The notes under the pieces: model-generated
What the model saw: only the letters and a program-made list of their open reading frames with translations
The model's database searches: none
Told to the model about the DNA's origin: nothing
Made by a program: the position numbers and the translations under genes
NCBI GenBank assembly: GCA_037074765.1
Contig: JBAMDO010000001.1
Coordinates: forward strand, 358,762-422,761
Origin: Mansonella perstans
Lineage: Eukaryota; Nematoda; Chromadorea; Rhabditida; Onchocercidae
Direction of reading: 5' to 3'
DNA: 64,000 bases
Shown here: positions 14,446 through 27,660 of the stretch, piece by piece
Numbering within the stretch: the stretch's first letter is position 1
Layout: the number at the start of each line of letters is the position of its first letter

Positions 14446-15177
14446 AATGAAATATGAATAAATTTAGTACATCATTTTCAGTTGTTATTAACATAAAAAG
14501 ATTAATTCAGATTGGTAAACTGAAACTAAAACTGATGAGGTTTTTTGACATAAGTTGTGCTTCCGATAACAAAATCTCTGTGCATGATAACAGAAAAGAC
14601 AATTCAAATATTTTTGAAATGCCAGAAAATTATTATTGAAAATGCTATTAAAATGATCAGATGAACAATACTTCCTATAAATTGTTGTCAGAAATCTCAA
14701 AAAGTACTTCATTATACTACCGCAAATGAAAGCAAATACCATATACCAATTAGACATTTCAAGCCGAATGATGATCAATCTAAAATTGAAGCTTAATGTA
14801 ATTCATTAAGCATAAAACTTCCAAAATTAAGCTTGCTGTTGCAATAATTTAAAAAGTTCGAAGTTGACGATAAGAAAGAAAAGTTCATGAGTGAGAATCT
14901 TTCACCTTAAGCATTAAAAAATTATAATCTGAGAAGGAAATGCGATATTTATTTATCAATTTTATTACAAGCTTATGAGCTTATGAAAAAAGACAACTCT
15001 CGAAAAAACAAATCAGTGAAAAATTATAATGCTTATTGTAATCATCGTCTTACTAATCATAATTATCTTTCAGTTAATTAGAATCATATTGCTTCTAATA
15101 ATGGATAATAGTATTATTTAGCATACATTCCCTAAATCATTGTAGAACATTTAAAAGAGTAAAATAAACAATGATAA

Positions 15178-15300
15178 AAATAAAAATAATTAATAATAAT
15201 AATAGTAATAAAAAAGTGGTAATAACAACTGACAATAATAGTAATAATATTAATGATAATAATAAAAATGATAATAAAAATAAAAACAGTAGTAAATTAT
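15178..15300. repeat. AAT-type microsatellite
   Basis: About 120 bases of AATAAT/AATAGT/AATGAT trinucleotide runs with interruptions. Confidence 0.85.
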
Positions 15301-17328
15301 AACGAATGCGATAAATGATCCAAAAATCCCTAAATATTTATATCAAATTTATATGGAATATTCAAAAAAATTTAATATTACAGTTAACTAAAAGTTCTGT
15401 CTATGCCTGTCTCATTTGCACAAATATTGCTTTTATAATTGCTTAATTGTCAATGAACAGAAACAAACATGCAAACATATATGTATGATACGTTCAACTC
15501 GAAACTTTAAACGAACAAAATTTTTAGTATTTCTTTTTCATGCATGCATCCATTTCTACACTTCTCTTGCTCTGAATGCATGCGTGCCAAAATATTTCAC
15601 TCTTTTTTGCGCTTTTTTTCGATTGATTGTCAGACTTTTCTTGCAATTGGTGTAAAAGGTAAAAAGAAAAAGATATACTAAAATAGCTAATAATAACATC
15701 TAGCTGAAAAGCAGGAAAGTTAAATTTTAAAATTTCGAGTTTTAATAAGACTAAAAGACTAAATCGATGCCAGTAATTTAGATGAAATTTCAAAAAATCG
15801 GACGAAAGGGAAAAAAACGGAAATGCTAAATTTCACATCTTGCATAAGTGGAAAAAATAAAGGAACTAGAAACCTATTTATGATATGCATTCATTATGAG
15901 TAAGTTTTCAACTTTTATCAACTAGACGGAAAGGATTGAATGATTAAAATCATATGGATGGTTGGCTATTTTCTTCACATTGAGCACACTTCAATGCTAA
16001 TAAAAAAATAAAAAAAAAACTTCAATGAATTTATTTCTTTTCGTAATAACCAACAAAATTATGGTAATTTCTAATCTTTTCTTTTCTTTTTTATCAAACA
16101 ATTTGTGTCCAAAAAATATTTTCTATGAAACATTTCTTAAATTTAGCAAAATAAATTATTTGGTGTTAAGAAGTTTAATGAAATTTATCGAAAATTATTT
16201 GACAGCAAAAAGGAGGAATTAACTTTATAAAACTATGCTCTATATTTCTGTATGATATGCTATCAGGAAATCTATATCATAAGATTTGAATTGTCCAAAA
16301 AAAAAAGAAAGAGAAGAGAGAGAGAAAAGAAAACTGAAAAATGTCAATTAAGTTTGCTGGGCTTAAAGACAAATTATTTAATTCAAAAAAAAACAGATAT
16401 GAACTTTTATTACGTTATCATCTATCAAACGCTTCGTGATGAAAAATCGATACGACTGCAAGTTCCACGAAAAAATATAATGATATGTGATTAATTATTA
16501 ATTAGCAATTAATTATTAATTGCATTTGTGCTAGCACAATCATTGTGTTGATGAATCATTTTAGTAATAAAAATGGCAAATATAATCAAAAAAAGTGAAC
16601 AAAATGAAGAAGAAACATCAGGCAATGTAATTTTAATACATGCCTGAAAAATTTTTAATAACTGCAAGAAAAAAGCCTTGAAAACTTGAAAAGTAAATTA
16701 CTGGAACATTGGAAAAATTCCTTCCAGTCTTTGACTGATATTTTTCGATCATTTAATATAATAACAAGTTTGAAATGTAATATAAATGACACGAATGTTA
16801 ATTAACATTTTCAAAAACAGAAGTGAAGGAAACGAGGAGTTGCAATTAATGTGGTAATATACAAAAATAACTAGTTTTCATCACTTGAAATATTTCGATA
16901 AATATTCATTCACTGATTAATTTCTTATGGGAAATTACTCTTCAGTTTGAGGAAGAGATAATTATTAATTACTGCTAAAGAAAAATACAATGAACAAAGG
17001 AAAATAAAACGAAAAAAACGATACGACATAAAAGTTTTCGAATTAATATTTAATTCATATTTTAAGCATTTGTATTAATTTTTTTTATTAAAAATAACTG
17101 CAGTTCTCATGAATGCTCCAAATCATAGCAAACATTAAAAGGTTAGTAACTACAGCACTTTTAATAACTTTTATAATTATCTTTGTTTCTTTCAATGTCT
17201 TTCTCTCTCTTTTTCTCTCTCCCTACCAACTTTTCTGACAAGTAATAGAATTATAATTGAGTTCCTAAGTGTAATTAATCCTAAAGTGAACTAAATTATA
17301 ACAAATCAATCAGAAAGAAAGAAAGTAC

Positions 17329-19056
17329 CTGATTCTGTCTTGTTCGAATTGTGGGATGTACACGAAATTGAGCGTTTCCGTCAGTTTTCAACATTTGATA
17401 TCGTTTGGATCGTAAATTTGCAACTGTATTAGCACCGGGACGCATCGCCCGTTTGCTGCGTTTTCCTCGAGAGATTCGATGATGTTGCTATAAACAGATT
17501 TGTTCTGCTTTCTTTTCCTTCTTTTATTATGCAAATTTTTGTAGTTTTTTATATTAAAATCAAATGATTGAGCAAAAAAAGTCGATAAACCATTGCAGGC
17601 AGTATATTCATTCCGGAAAATTATCACAACAGAAATGATCATATCAAAAAAGATCTCCACATTAGAAATCCATAAAGTTCATTGTGATACTGCAAACGAT
17701 CTCTCATTTAAAAAATTTTAAAAAAATACTTAAAAAAATTAAAAAAAGCTTATTAAAAAGTTAGACCTGATTTGTGGTTCGTTGAAAAAAACCTTATGTC
17801 TTTTTGCATCTCCAATACTAATTTCAAACTTCTTGAATATTCATACTTTTTTTGAATCCAAATCTAATAAACCGCAAATTAGATTTAACTGTTTAATAAA
17901 CCATAGAACTCTAATTAAGTCCTGAAATCATTAATCCAAAGAACTCCGCCTGGAATCAAATAAAGCGTAAAAATTTTGCATAAAATAAGCGCGTAAAATG
18001 CCTTCTTTCCTTATAAATAATGATTAAAACACTAATGCATAATTTGAATCCAATAAAGACACAAATGATGTGCATACGTATTTCACGTACCCATTCATTC
18101 AGACGTCAAATGATAATTTCTACTACTGTAATAGAAAATGTTGTCATTACAGAAACAATTTCAAAATGAAAAGTTTTAATGAACAAAAGCGCTTCTTACT
18201 TTTTTTTTCCATCACAAATAATTTCCTTTTTCATCAAATATTATTTTAAAAAAAGGAATAAATGAAATAATTATAAAAAAGATTGTAGTAATTAACAAAT
18301 GATTTTATTTAAAGAAAAAGAAGAAAATGTTTAATGTTTAATTTGTTATTAGCCCTAATTACAGGCGCACGCACATATACACACACATACACATATGTAC
18401 ATGTAGGTACACACACTACTATTAATCTCAATGATCTTTCTCGATCTGAGGAATAGTGAATTAAGGAAATGGAGGATAAAAGAAGAATTATCGATAGTTG
18501 GTTTTCTTTCATCCATTTAGCTTGATAGAGCATGAGTGAATGAATAATTGAACGAATAATTGTACGAATGAATAATTCACAAGATTTATTCCCAGCATAA
18601 GTAGCAGTCATTTTAATTCTTTTAAATAATTTCAAATACTAATTTCGATATAAAGAGTGAATCTTATATTATAGCATTCTTCTTTCACAAATCTATATTT
18701 GAAAAGAAGGAGGGAATGGAAGAAATAAAGGAAACAAGAAAGATAAAGAAATTCATATGAAAAGTGTGGAAAGAAAGGAATTGAAGTGAAAGAAAAAAAG
18801 AGTGAAATACAAACCCTCGAAAGATGACTGCCATTAGCATGGTTATTGTTACTATTATTGCTGTTGTGATTGTTATTGTTGTTGTTATTATTGTTGTTGC
18901 TATTGCTGTTGTTGTTGTTATTGCCGTTATTGTTGTTGTTGATTAACTGTACAGAACCATTACTATTTCCATGCAATTCTTCATTCAATAATTCTTGATC
19001 GCTGGATTCACTGTTGCTCGTATCAATTCCGAATACGTGGCCATCATTCAATGGTG
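17329..19056 (-). CDS. Two coding exons: poly-Asn plus basic N-terminal region, possibly alternative 5' end of the F-box gene
   Basis: Exon 18815-19056 is acidic/Ser-rich (DGHVFGIDTSNSESSDQELL), then has a long Asn tract encoded by AAC/AAT codons, and ends HANGSHLSR. It has a TTTTACAG acceptor but no in-frame ATG, so an upstream exon must exist. Exon 17329-17487 (53 codons, phase 0 at both ends) is strongly basic (RGKRSKRAMRPGANTV, NLRSKRYQMLKTDG, VHPTIRTRQNQ) with acceptor TTTATAG and donor CAG|GTAC. The two join in frame. The second exon ends in phase 0 and the F-box exon at 2997 starts in phase 0, so direct joining would give an isoform that skips the 8534-8773 exon. I recognise no domain. 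It could also be a separate gene whose remaining exons I did not find. Confidence 0.6.
18366..18418. repeat. CA-rich microsatellite
   Basis: ACACAC/ACATAC repeats just downstream of the poly-Asn exon in its direction of reading. Confidence 0.75.
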
Positions 19057-19190
19057 CTGTAAAAGATGTTCAAAATTTATATTTCCTACAACAATATGGA
19101 ATGGAATAGAATGAACTGAGCTTAGATGAATGGGTTGAGATCGGACAGAATTAAAAGGAAATGACCTTTCAAAAGAATTGAATGAAATGG

Positions 19191-19310
19191 AAATGAAAAA
19201 GAATGACCATTAAAGTAAGAGAAATGACCATTAAAGTAGAAGAGTGGGAGTAAGAGCAAAAATAGTAAGATAGGAAAGAATGAATGAATGAGAATGAATT
19301 AGTGAATATG
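19191..19310. repeat. GAATG-rich simple repeat with a ~20-bp duplication
   Basis: AATGACCATTAAAGTA occurs twice (about 19203 and 19227), followed by AATGAATGAATGAGAATG-type simple sequence. Confidence 0.6.
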
Positions 19311-21009
19311 AATGTTTGGATGGATCGATAAGAATTTATCTAATACATTGTAAAATTTCACAAAAATTAATTTGAATAACTTCAAGAGGAATATCTCAAA
19401 CCTTGTTTTGTATTACCTTATTTTGTTTTTTGTTTTTTTTTTCTTCTTTATCATTATTATCACATAATAATCCCAAATCTTTGTTCAAAATTGGTACTGT
19501 TTTGTTGCAAAGCTATATCAAGAATATAAATACTTGAATATATGAAGATATGGGATCATAAAAATTTCGAAGAAATATAAGGTTTGAAAATTTAAAACCT
19601 GTTGAGCTTTGATCATCATTGGATGATTGATAAACATTTCGATAACCAAATAATCGTCGCATTTTGCACTTTTTCGAGAATGTTTCGATGAAATCACCAA
19701 AGAGTATTTATTGTTTTACAATATATATTATATGTATAGATAGATTCTCAATGGTAAAAATCAACAATTATTTCCATCTATTTCTTCTTCTTCTTCCTTT
19801 ACGTATGGATTTATTCCTATAAAAGAAATCAAATCAAACAAAATGCCTCATTTTTCATCAAATTTTATAGCACATTGCTGAAATGGAAGAACAAAAATCA
19901 CAGATAGTAACTGAAATGATTTTTTTGACGCTGTTTGTATCAAAAAAATCATTATTCGAAAGGCAGTCATTTTTTCTCGAACAGTGTCAAAAAAATTATT
20001 ATTCCAAGGGCAGTCATTTTTTCTCATTCCATTTTCTAATTATTGTAATACATTTTAAAACTTTAAAAAGTCCCACTTATCATTATTTCTCACTTTCTTT
20101 AACTGAAATGAATTATTTAAGTGAAAATGAATCGAAAAATCATAAAAAATTAAAAAAGATCAGTGAATGATAAGTCGGATAAATTGCAGGAAAAAGAAAA
20201 AAATTCACAAACAAAATAATCCCGAAAGTTCTGGCTATTATAACCGAATTTCATTAAAAATTGCAATGCTTATTACTGCCAGAATTAAATTAAAAGTATG
20301 CGTTAAAAGGAAGCAGAGAAAAAATTGCCACTTGGATAAAATAATTTAAAGTAAACCAAAAAGCCATTGGTAATAGCTGGGAAAGTCAGATGACTATTAT
20401 TTCATATGTTCGCTTACATATCTCTGCCGCTGTTATTAAGTAACAGTTAACTCCCCATATGTTAGCATATAAAAAATTTGAGAGGTTTTTTCAGGTATAT
20501 TATAATCGCATTGAAAATAAATTTAAATATTAAAAAAAGAAATAAAAAATAAAATGAAAGATAAGAATAGTATGAATTATTTGTATAAAGCCTTAATTCG
20601 GTAACAATAACTAACATTAATTAAAGTAAGATTTTGAGTGGCTCTAAATAAAATATAATATTGTTTAAGAAAAACTGTAATAATATACTTTACTTTTGAT
20701 ACTAATTAATGAAAAAAACAAAATTTCATGCAATTAACAAATCTCATTTACATCCATCACCAATGTATACACAACAAACTCTCATAGAAAGGATATATTT
20801 CATTAAAGTGTCTTTTGAAGTATAAAGTAGGAATTGAAGAAAGTTTTGAATAACAGCATTAATCGAAAAAGAACTATCATTTTCAGTCATCATTTTTTAA
20901 AGATTTAAATCGTATGCGAAAGCTTTTTTGCATTGTAATTGCAGCTATTGTTAGCATGAAATGAAAAAATACATTTGGTACATTTTGCATAAATAAATGC
21001 GAAAAAAAG

Positions 21010-21225
21010 AGGAATGAATATGATCGAAGGAATGAGTGATCGAAGGAATGAGTGATCGAAGGAATGAGTGATCGAAGGAATGAATGATCGAAGGAATGAA
21101 TATGATCGAAGGAATGAGTGATCGAAGGAATGAGTGATCGAAGGAATGAATATGATCGAAGGAATGAGTGATCGAAGGAATGAGTGATCGAAGGAATGAA
21201 TATGATCGAAGGAATGAGTGAATGA
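21010..21225. repeat. Minisatellite, 16-18 bp unit
   Basis: About a dozen head-to-tail copies of GATCGAAGGAATGAGT, with every second or third unit reading GATCGAAGGAATGAATAT. This gives a higher-order pattern of about 50-66 bases. A minus-strand frame through it encodes a periodic Ser/Phe/Asp/His peptide that is only the repeat read as protein. Confidence 0.95.
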
Positions 21226-21400
21226 ATCTCTTTCTTCGTCACTTATTCACCAATTCCTCGGTAGCTTAGAAATCGATTATGTCATCTATCTTCTATTGAT
21301 AACAGCTTACAAATGATGTAAGAAAACTTGTAACGTCCAATCATTATCATTATTATTATCTTTAGCACATGAAAAATAATTCACTTCTTTTTATCTCTCT

Positions 21401-21445
21401 CTCCTTCTTTCTCACCCTCTCCCTCCCTCCCTCTCTCTCTCTTCT
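21401..21445. repeat. CT-rich polypyrimidine tract
   Basis: CTCTCTCC, CCCTCC and CTCTCT runs; simple sequence. Confidence 0.85.
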
Positions 21446-22918
21446 ACTTCTCTAATATTCCATTCCTAAATTAGATCACTTCTGTTGTTTCTCAAAAAAA
21501 TAATTTATTAAATAAGCCAATTACTATAATGTTTGTTCTAAAAAAAAAAAAAAAAAAAAGACAGAGAGAGAAATACTATGTCAAAATTATTATTAATAAA
21601 CTGCTTTTTAATAAAATTTTCACATGAATATAATTTCATACTGATTAATAAGTATTTGAGTATAAATTTTACTGGCTTATTTAATAAATCATTCCTTCTT
21701 TTCATATACGATTCTTCATTATTTACACTGACCGATTCTTATTTATGGCCAGCTACTAAAAAATTAAATACACATATATAAAAGTAATAAGAATTCTCGT
21801 TATCCTTGCTGAATGGTATTTGTGGAACAAATGATTTTTCATCAAATTTAAGGATAAATTATTTTGGAAAAAAGATAAAAATATATTTTTTAATTACTAT
21901 TAATATTAATTAATTCCCTTTAACATTACGTAATTACTATTTTTATTAAAATATTGCATTTTTGAAAGTAATTAATGATATTTTGATGAAAGAAGAAATT
22001 TAAATGGAACTCAATTGTTTTCTATTTAACTTCCCTGTCCTCTACTCTTTCTATGTTTTCATCCGCACTCTTTGATTGGATATTAATGCGAATATCATGT
22101 GTGTATGTTGTATGCAGAGAATGATAGATTGGCAGACATTAAATTTATGATGAGACTAAGGTAAAGTATCGGCCATAGAAAAGGCCTGGCTAGTGTGAAC
22201 CAATTATTGCATAGCTTTTTATATATTTATTTCTAGAGATTGATTCCAAGATTTATTATTTTACTTTTAAATGCTAAATATTCAGGTACACTTGAAAATT
22301 TATGCCGAATAGTGCGCGAAATCTGATTTTTTTTTTTTATTTTTATTTCTATGATAATCTGAAATCAGAAAATTGAATTTAGACCTTTGAAATCCAATTA
22401 CTGCAGTTCTCCCCTTTCATTTCTTCTTCTCAGTCTTATAAGGCTAATTTCACCACATGAGAAAAAGAAGCGGCAAAACGGAAGAACAGAAACAGAAAAA
22501 GTGTATTAGCAGAAATAGGCCCAGGAATTCAAAAATATTGTCGGAGACTAAACGGTCTAGCTAAAAGCAGGTCTATTATTGAAACACTCTGAATTTCAGT
22601 TCCTTCTTGTCCATTAAGCATTATCAAATATGAAAAAATGACAGCAAAATTTCATGTTTGTGGCAATATTTTCATGTGTGATCTATTCGTTTTCTGTTCA
22701 TTTACACTTGCATGTATTTGACTTTTTTTTAGGAAAAAAATATCTCTCAATAATAACTTAAAATAGAAAAGAAAAAGGAATAAATTAAATTGATATAGGT
22801 AAAATTACTAATATATTCAATTTAGAAGGAAAATAATGAAGAGATTTAATTTAAAAAAGCCATATGAAATCCATTTAATCAGTCAATCAATCAATTGAGC
22901 ACACTGCATTATCAAAGT

Positions 22919-22963
22919 ATCTTTATCAATTAAGGGATATTTCATTCTTTAATTGATAAAGAT
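22919..22963. repeat. Inverted repeat, 15-bp perfect arms
   Basis: ATCTTTATCAATTAA (22919-22933) pairs with TTAATTGATAAAGAT (22949-22963) across a 15-base loop. It could form a cruciform or hairpin, or be a remnant of a short inverted-repeat element. Confidence 0.8.
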
Positions 22964-25900
22964 GTGATAACATATAATAATACCGTATGCTATAAAACTT
23001 TTTTTGTTTTAATGATCGCATTTCATGCAACAAAGAAAGAATATATTGAAATAATCAGAAATGTAGGTAAAGAAATAAAAAATGGAAAGAAAGCCATTAA
23101 CATAATGAAGTTATGAAAGAAATTTAAATTAGTCATGTCTAAAATGTCAAATGCTGCTGTATGTAAATAAAAAAATTACAGCTTACACTTTCAATTCGTA
23201 CAGCTAAGAAAATGAAATGTTGAAAAAGAGTGGTAAAGCAATCATTAATCGACTGCATAGTGATGTTAATTAGTAAGAATGGGATCATTAAAAAACAAAT
23301 TTTGATATGAATATAATACAGTTTTTTATGTATATACGATGGATAAAAGCTCAAAAGAAATTTTAAAAAAAAAATTAAAAAGAGAAAAGAGAAAAAAAAT
23401 TTTAAATTCTACCAGTTCAACATCTTGTCAAATAGAGACAACACAGTGTAAACAACATTGATCACAAAAAATATATATATGTCAATGCACTGAAAACAAA
23501 TTAAAAGTTTTGATATCTAGTGAAGAAAAATTTTTAGAAAATAAGTTTGAAATCTCCTGTTTCTGTTCAAACACTGCTCAAATAAATTTAATTCTTCATA
23601 TTCAATAGGTTTCAAAGCAAACATTCATAGAAAAAAAGCCAAATTATAACAAAACAAAGTATCGCATGCAATATTATATGTTTGCATATTTTAAATAACA
23701 TGTGATTTAAATTAGTCAATAAAAAACAAATAAAATAAAAGTACTACAAGCTTAGTAAAATCGTTTATCACAATGCTCTTTTTGTCTCTTTTTTTGCTTA
23801 AAATTGCTCGTAATATGAGCAATTTTAAAAATGATATTTATTATTTTATTTCAGCATTTTAATTCTTTTTTTTGGAAAAAAAAGGATGAAAAGGAGAGGT
23901 AGAGAGAGAAAAAGAGAGAAAAAAGGAAGAGATTATATTTCAACGAATATGTAAATACGCGTCAGAAAAGAGAAGAAATTTTATGGCATATGCATTAAAA
24001 AATGAGAAATTGAAATTCATCAATGAAAATTTGAAAAAATAACTTTGTAATGCAAATACCAAAAAACAAACAAAAAAATACAAATTGAAGAATTTTTTGA
24101 ATATAAATTTTACACTTTTGCTTTCTTTTTTCGTCTATTCAAAATGTATTCATTCATAGCGAGACATGATATGAATGAATAGCTATTTTTTGCTTCCTTC
24201 GACAAAACTCAATTTATTTTTTGACAAATTTCACATTCATCTCAAACAAGAAAGAACAAAATAATAGAAATGAAAAACTGAACAATTTTTACACCAAATT
24301 GGTATATTAGATATTTAGCAAATGAAATGTTGTCAAACTTTTTTGGTTCGTTTCAACTTTTTTTTGTTGAAAAAAGAAACAAATCGATTTATGCATTGCA
24401 ATTTTTAGAAAAAATGAATGAAAGAAAAAGAAAGTCGTTTATTTTGAAGAAACTTTCAAGTATTTTTGAAAATAAACTTCAAAATATGAACAAAACATGC
24501 TGCCTATTATTTTGTAAGAAGCACAGATTTCACATTTAAAAATGTCAGCGGAAAAAGTTTAAAGTTAGCTTTGTTTAGCTTTAAATTATCCCATAAATGA
24601 ACTGCAAAAATTATCATCACATTCATCAAGGGATTTTAAATTTTCAAAAACTTTTTCACCGATAAAATGAATCTGGAAATCTCTCACTTAAAAAAAAAAA
24701 AATTTTAGAATATACTTGGCTATATATAATAAAAATTGTACCTCAGTGTATCTTAACAATTTCTCATCTTCTTCTTTACATATTTTAAAATAAATAAATA
24801 AATGAATAGAAGGAAAAGATGATTCGAGAACTGAATGAGTTGGCAAGTTTTTAAAGTTTACTTCGTTCAAGTGTCAAGTGCAAAATTACATTTCAGAAAG
24901 TAAGAAAAGAAATAGTTGAAAGAGAAAGAATAGAAAACTGACTTCAATTTTTCTGGGAATAGGAAAAAGTATCGATTACTTCGCGCTAAAATTTGCAACT
25001 CGCTGCTTTCTACATTTCCATATACATTATCGTAAGAAAATATGTTAGCAGAAGATTTGTTTTTAATTAAAATGTTTTTGCAAAATGCATCTAAGTATTA
25101 AAATTAAATTAAGCGTAAGAATCTATATATGATAAAATAAAACAGTTTGAAGAATGCATTTTAATGATCAAATTTTAATACAGAATTAATGTTGATAATT
25201 ATCTGATACGGAATAACTACATTTTTTATATCGCTTAAATATATCAATTTCTATATCAACTAATAATATCCCATCTGAATCACATCTTGAATTCCTGGAG
25301 GAAATAATGGTGAATAATGTTGTACAGTTTCCTCAGTATTCAGTGCTTGCTTATCAAAGTAACTATGCAGCAATTTTACAGGAAAATAAGAAGAGGAAAT
25401 AGCAAAGAATTAATGATGAATAAATGACAGGATTTTACTGCACAATTTCTAGCAATATCCGAAGTACAAGAAATTGTTAATTAATATTTAGCTAAAATTA
25501 AATAAACAATATAACAATTATTCAGTTCCTTTAATTAATTATCACTGCATTGTCAATTCATTACATTTTTATGGACAGATGTAACTTATTTTTCCCATAT
25601 TTCATCTTTTTTTGAATAACAAATTCGAAATGAAAATTTTCACCAAATAAACTATAAGAAATGTAAAAGAGATAAAATACTATTTAATGAAATAATTTAG
25701 TATAATTTCTCATACTGATAATTTTATTTGTGACATTAAATACATGGATTTTCTTCCTAACTTAATTAAAATAAATCATGAAATAAAGACTCGTTTTTAT
25801 GATGACTAAATTTGAAGAAATGAGGCAAATTTGTAATTTTAATTAAAGTGAGACAGACGGAAAATAAAAAAATGAATACACAAAACAAATAGATAATGAA

Positions 25901-26174
25901 AAAGAAAGAGGAATGAAGAAAAGGAGAAATAAAAAAGTACTGAAAAAGAGATAGATCGTTGGCATGAGTGGAAAAATTTTATACATTATTCCCCTTGTAA
26001 AGAATATATTTTGTCATTTGATAATTTTTCATTCTTCTTATTTGCAAAAAAGTTTGGAAATAACCAAAGAAAAAATTACGGACAAAAGAAAATAGCGATA
26101 CCAAAATTCTGGCAAAAAAGTTAGAAATAATGATATCGTTAGCATTGGATCATTGTTAGTGCTGCCATTGTTGA

Positions 26175-26215
26175 TTATTAATTATTTACTATTCTCTATA
26201 GTAAATAATTAATAA
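26175..26215. repeat. Perfect 18-bp hairpin with 5-base loop
   Basis: TTATTAATTATTTACTAT (26175-26192), loop TCTCT, then the exact reverse complement (26198-26215). The arms are A+T-only apart from one C/G pair. The stem is too short for a miRNA precursor and has no following U-tract. Confidence 0.9.
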
Positions 26216-27239
26216 CTATTCCAAATAATCATATTTACGAAGCCAGAGGAACAAGTAAGGTATCGTTTTAACATTGCTGGTGATTATTATTAAGACTATT
26301 ATAATACCCATTACTTTCTGTTTTTTGTTTACTACTATTAATTATTCATTATAACATTATAATTGCTATTATTATCCACCGTTACTTTTACTAATACTAC
26401 TATTATGGGTTTTATCAAAAAAAATTTAATTATATTCATCGAAATAATTTTCGCTGGAAAAAGAAAAAATATTTTCTGCATTTTAAGCTTAAAATTTTGC
26501 AAATAGAGAAGAACAGTCTGCAATAAGGAAGTTTGGAAAAAGAGCGAGGAAATTAAAATCACAATTCAATTCTTTTTTTTTAACTGAATTACTATTTCAC
26601 AACAATTTTAATTACTATTACGAACTATTTAGGTAAATTATTTAATTGGAAAAGAAGAATTATTTTAAATCGCAGGATGAAATTCTCCTAGCAATTTTTT
26701 TTTGCTTGGAAATTTTGATGAAACCCAAATCCCATAAGCATTAACTAAGACTGAAAGCTAGAAAAAGAATAAATTCGAAAATTTTCAACAATTAACTGCC
26801 ACTAAACATTCAAGAAAATCAACCATGTACTAGCTAGTCCCAATTTTCTCCTACATTTCCTGACTTGCCGATTTCATCCATTTTTAAGCTTTTGCTCTTG
26901 AGAGTAACGAGAAAAAATAAATTTAGTCACTCAGTTTTAGGAAAAATAAAACGAATAATGATACGCAAATAAATCTTAATAGTAAGCAATAAGAAGAATG
27001 AAATTTTCAATAAATGAAAAAATGAATTAGATATTCAAAAATCGTAAATTTTCATTTCTATCAAAGTATAAGATGTAATATGTGTAAATTACCTAGAAAT
27101 ATATTAAGCAAACAAAAAATATGCATTCGTTCATTAAATTTCACACAATAAAAAACTTTTAAAATCATAAGTGAACACAGAAATCAAAGCATCCTATCAG
27201 AGACGATCTGATAAAAGGTCTAAAAATTTTAAGATCTCG

Positions 27240-27660
27240 GATCAAATATACTAAATTGTACTTTAAAAATCCTAGCAAAACCAAACAACTTACCAGAATA
27301 TCATTCTAAATAAAAATTAAAAACAATAAAAAAAAAAACAAAAAAGAAGACAAAATACTACAGTAGCCCGCATTAATTAAAATAATAAAAATAACTTAAA
27401 AACAACAAACATCATAATAATAGAAAAAAATCACATAGAACCACTACTATAACTATCCAACTTATCCTCAAACAAATCCTTAAAAGAAGCAATCAAAGAA
27501 TTTAAATTCATAAAAAAGGACCAAAAAAGAAAAAAATGACGAAATTTGAAAAAAAAATGCATAAAATTAAAATAATCATAAATATTGACTGTATAACTTT
27601 CATTTCGTATTAGTCCCAACAAAAAAAAAGATATACCAGAAAAAACGCGATCTCACAATA
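27240..27660 (-). other. Candidate nuclear insertion of mitochondrial DNA (NUMT)
   Basis: The plus strand is suddenly A/C-rich and poor in G and T. Read on the minus strand, it is T/G-rich with TTT, GTT and TTG codons, as in filarial mitochondrial coding strands. On the minus strand a hydrophobic frame from about 27622 (for example NLNSLIASFKDLFEDKLD) meets a TGA at 27431. With the invertebrate mitochondrial code (TGA = Trp) it continues for some 17 further residues. I could not assign it to a particular mitochondrial gene. It may instead be a skewed simple region. Confidence 0.35.

Larger units (their letters stand above)
8774..17328. other. Gene-poor region upstream of the F-box ATG exon
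   Basis: A+T-rich sequence holding local repeats (9904-9959, 10042-10127, 14215-14445, 15178-15300), poly-A/T runs and one compositionally richer island at 9500-9720 with a small ORF. If the 17-19 kb exons belong to the F-box gene, this is all intron. No further exon was recognised with confidence. Confidence 0.5.

Noticed and set aside
20883..21242. 119-codon minus frame with periodic Ser-Phe-Asp-His
   Set aside because: It is the 16-18 bp minisatellite read as protein.
22457..22564. 35-residue basic ORF on the plus strand
   Set aside because: Short, Lys/Arg-rich from A-rich composition, and without splice, conservation or context support.
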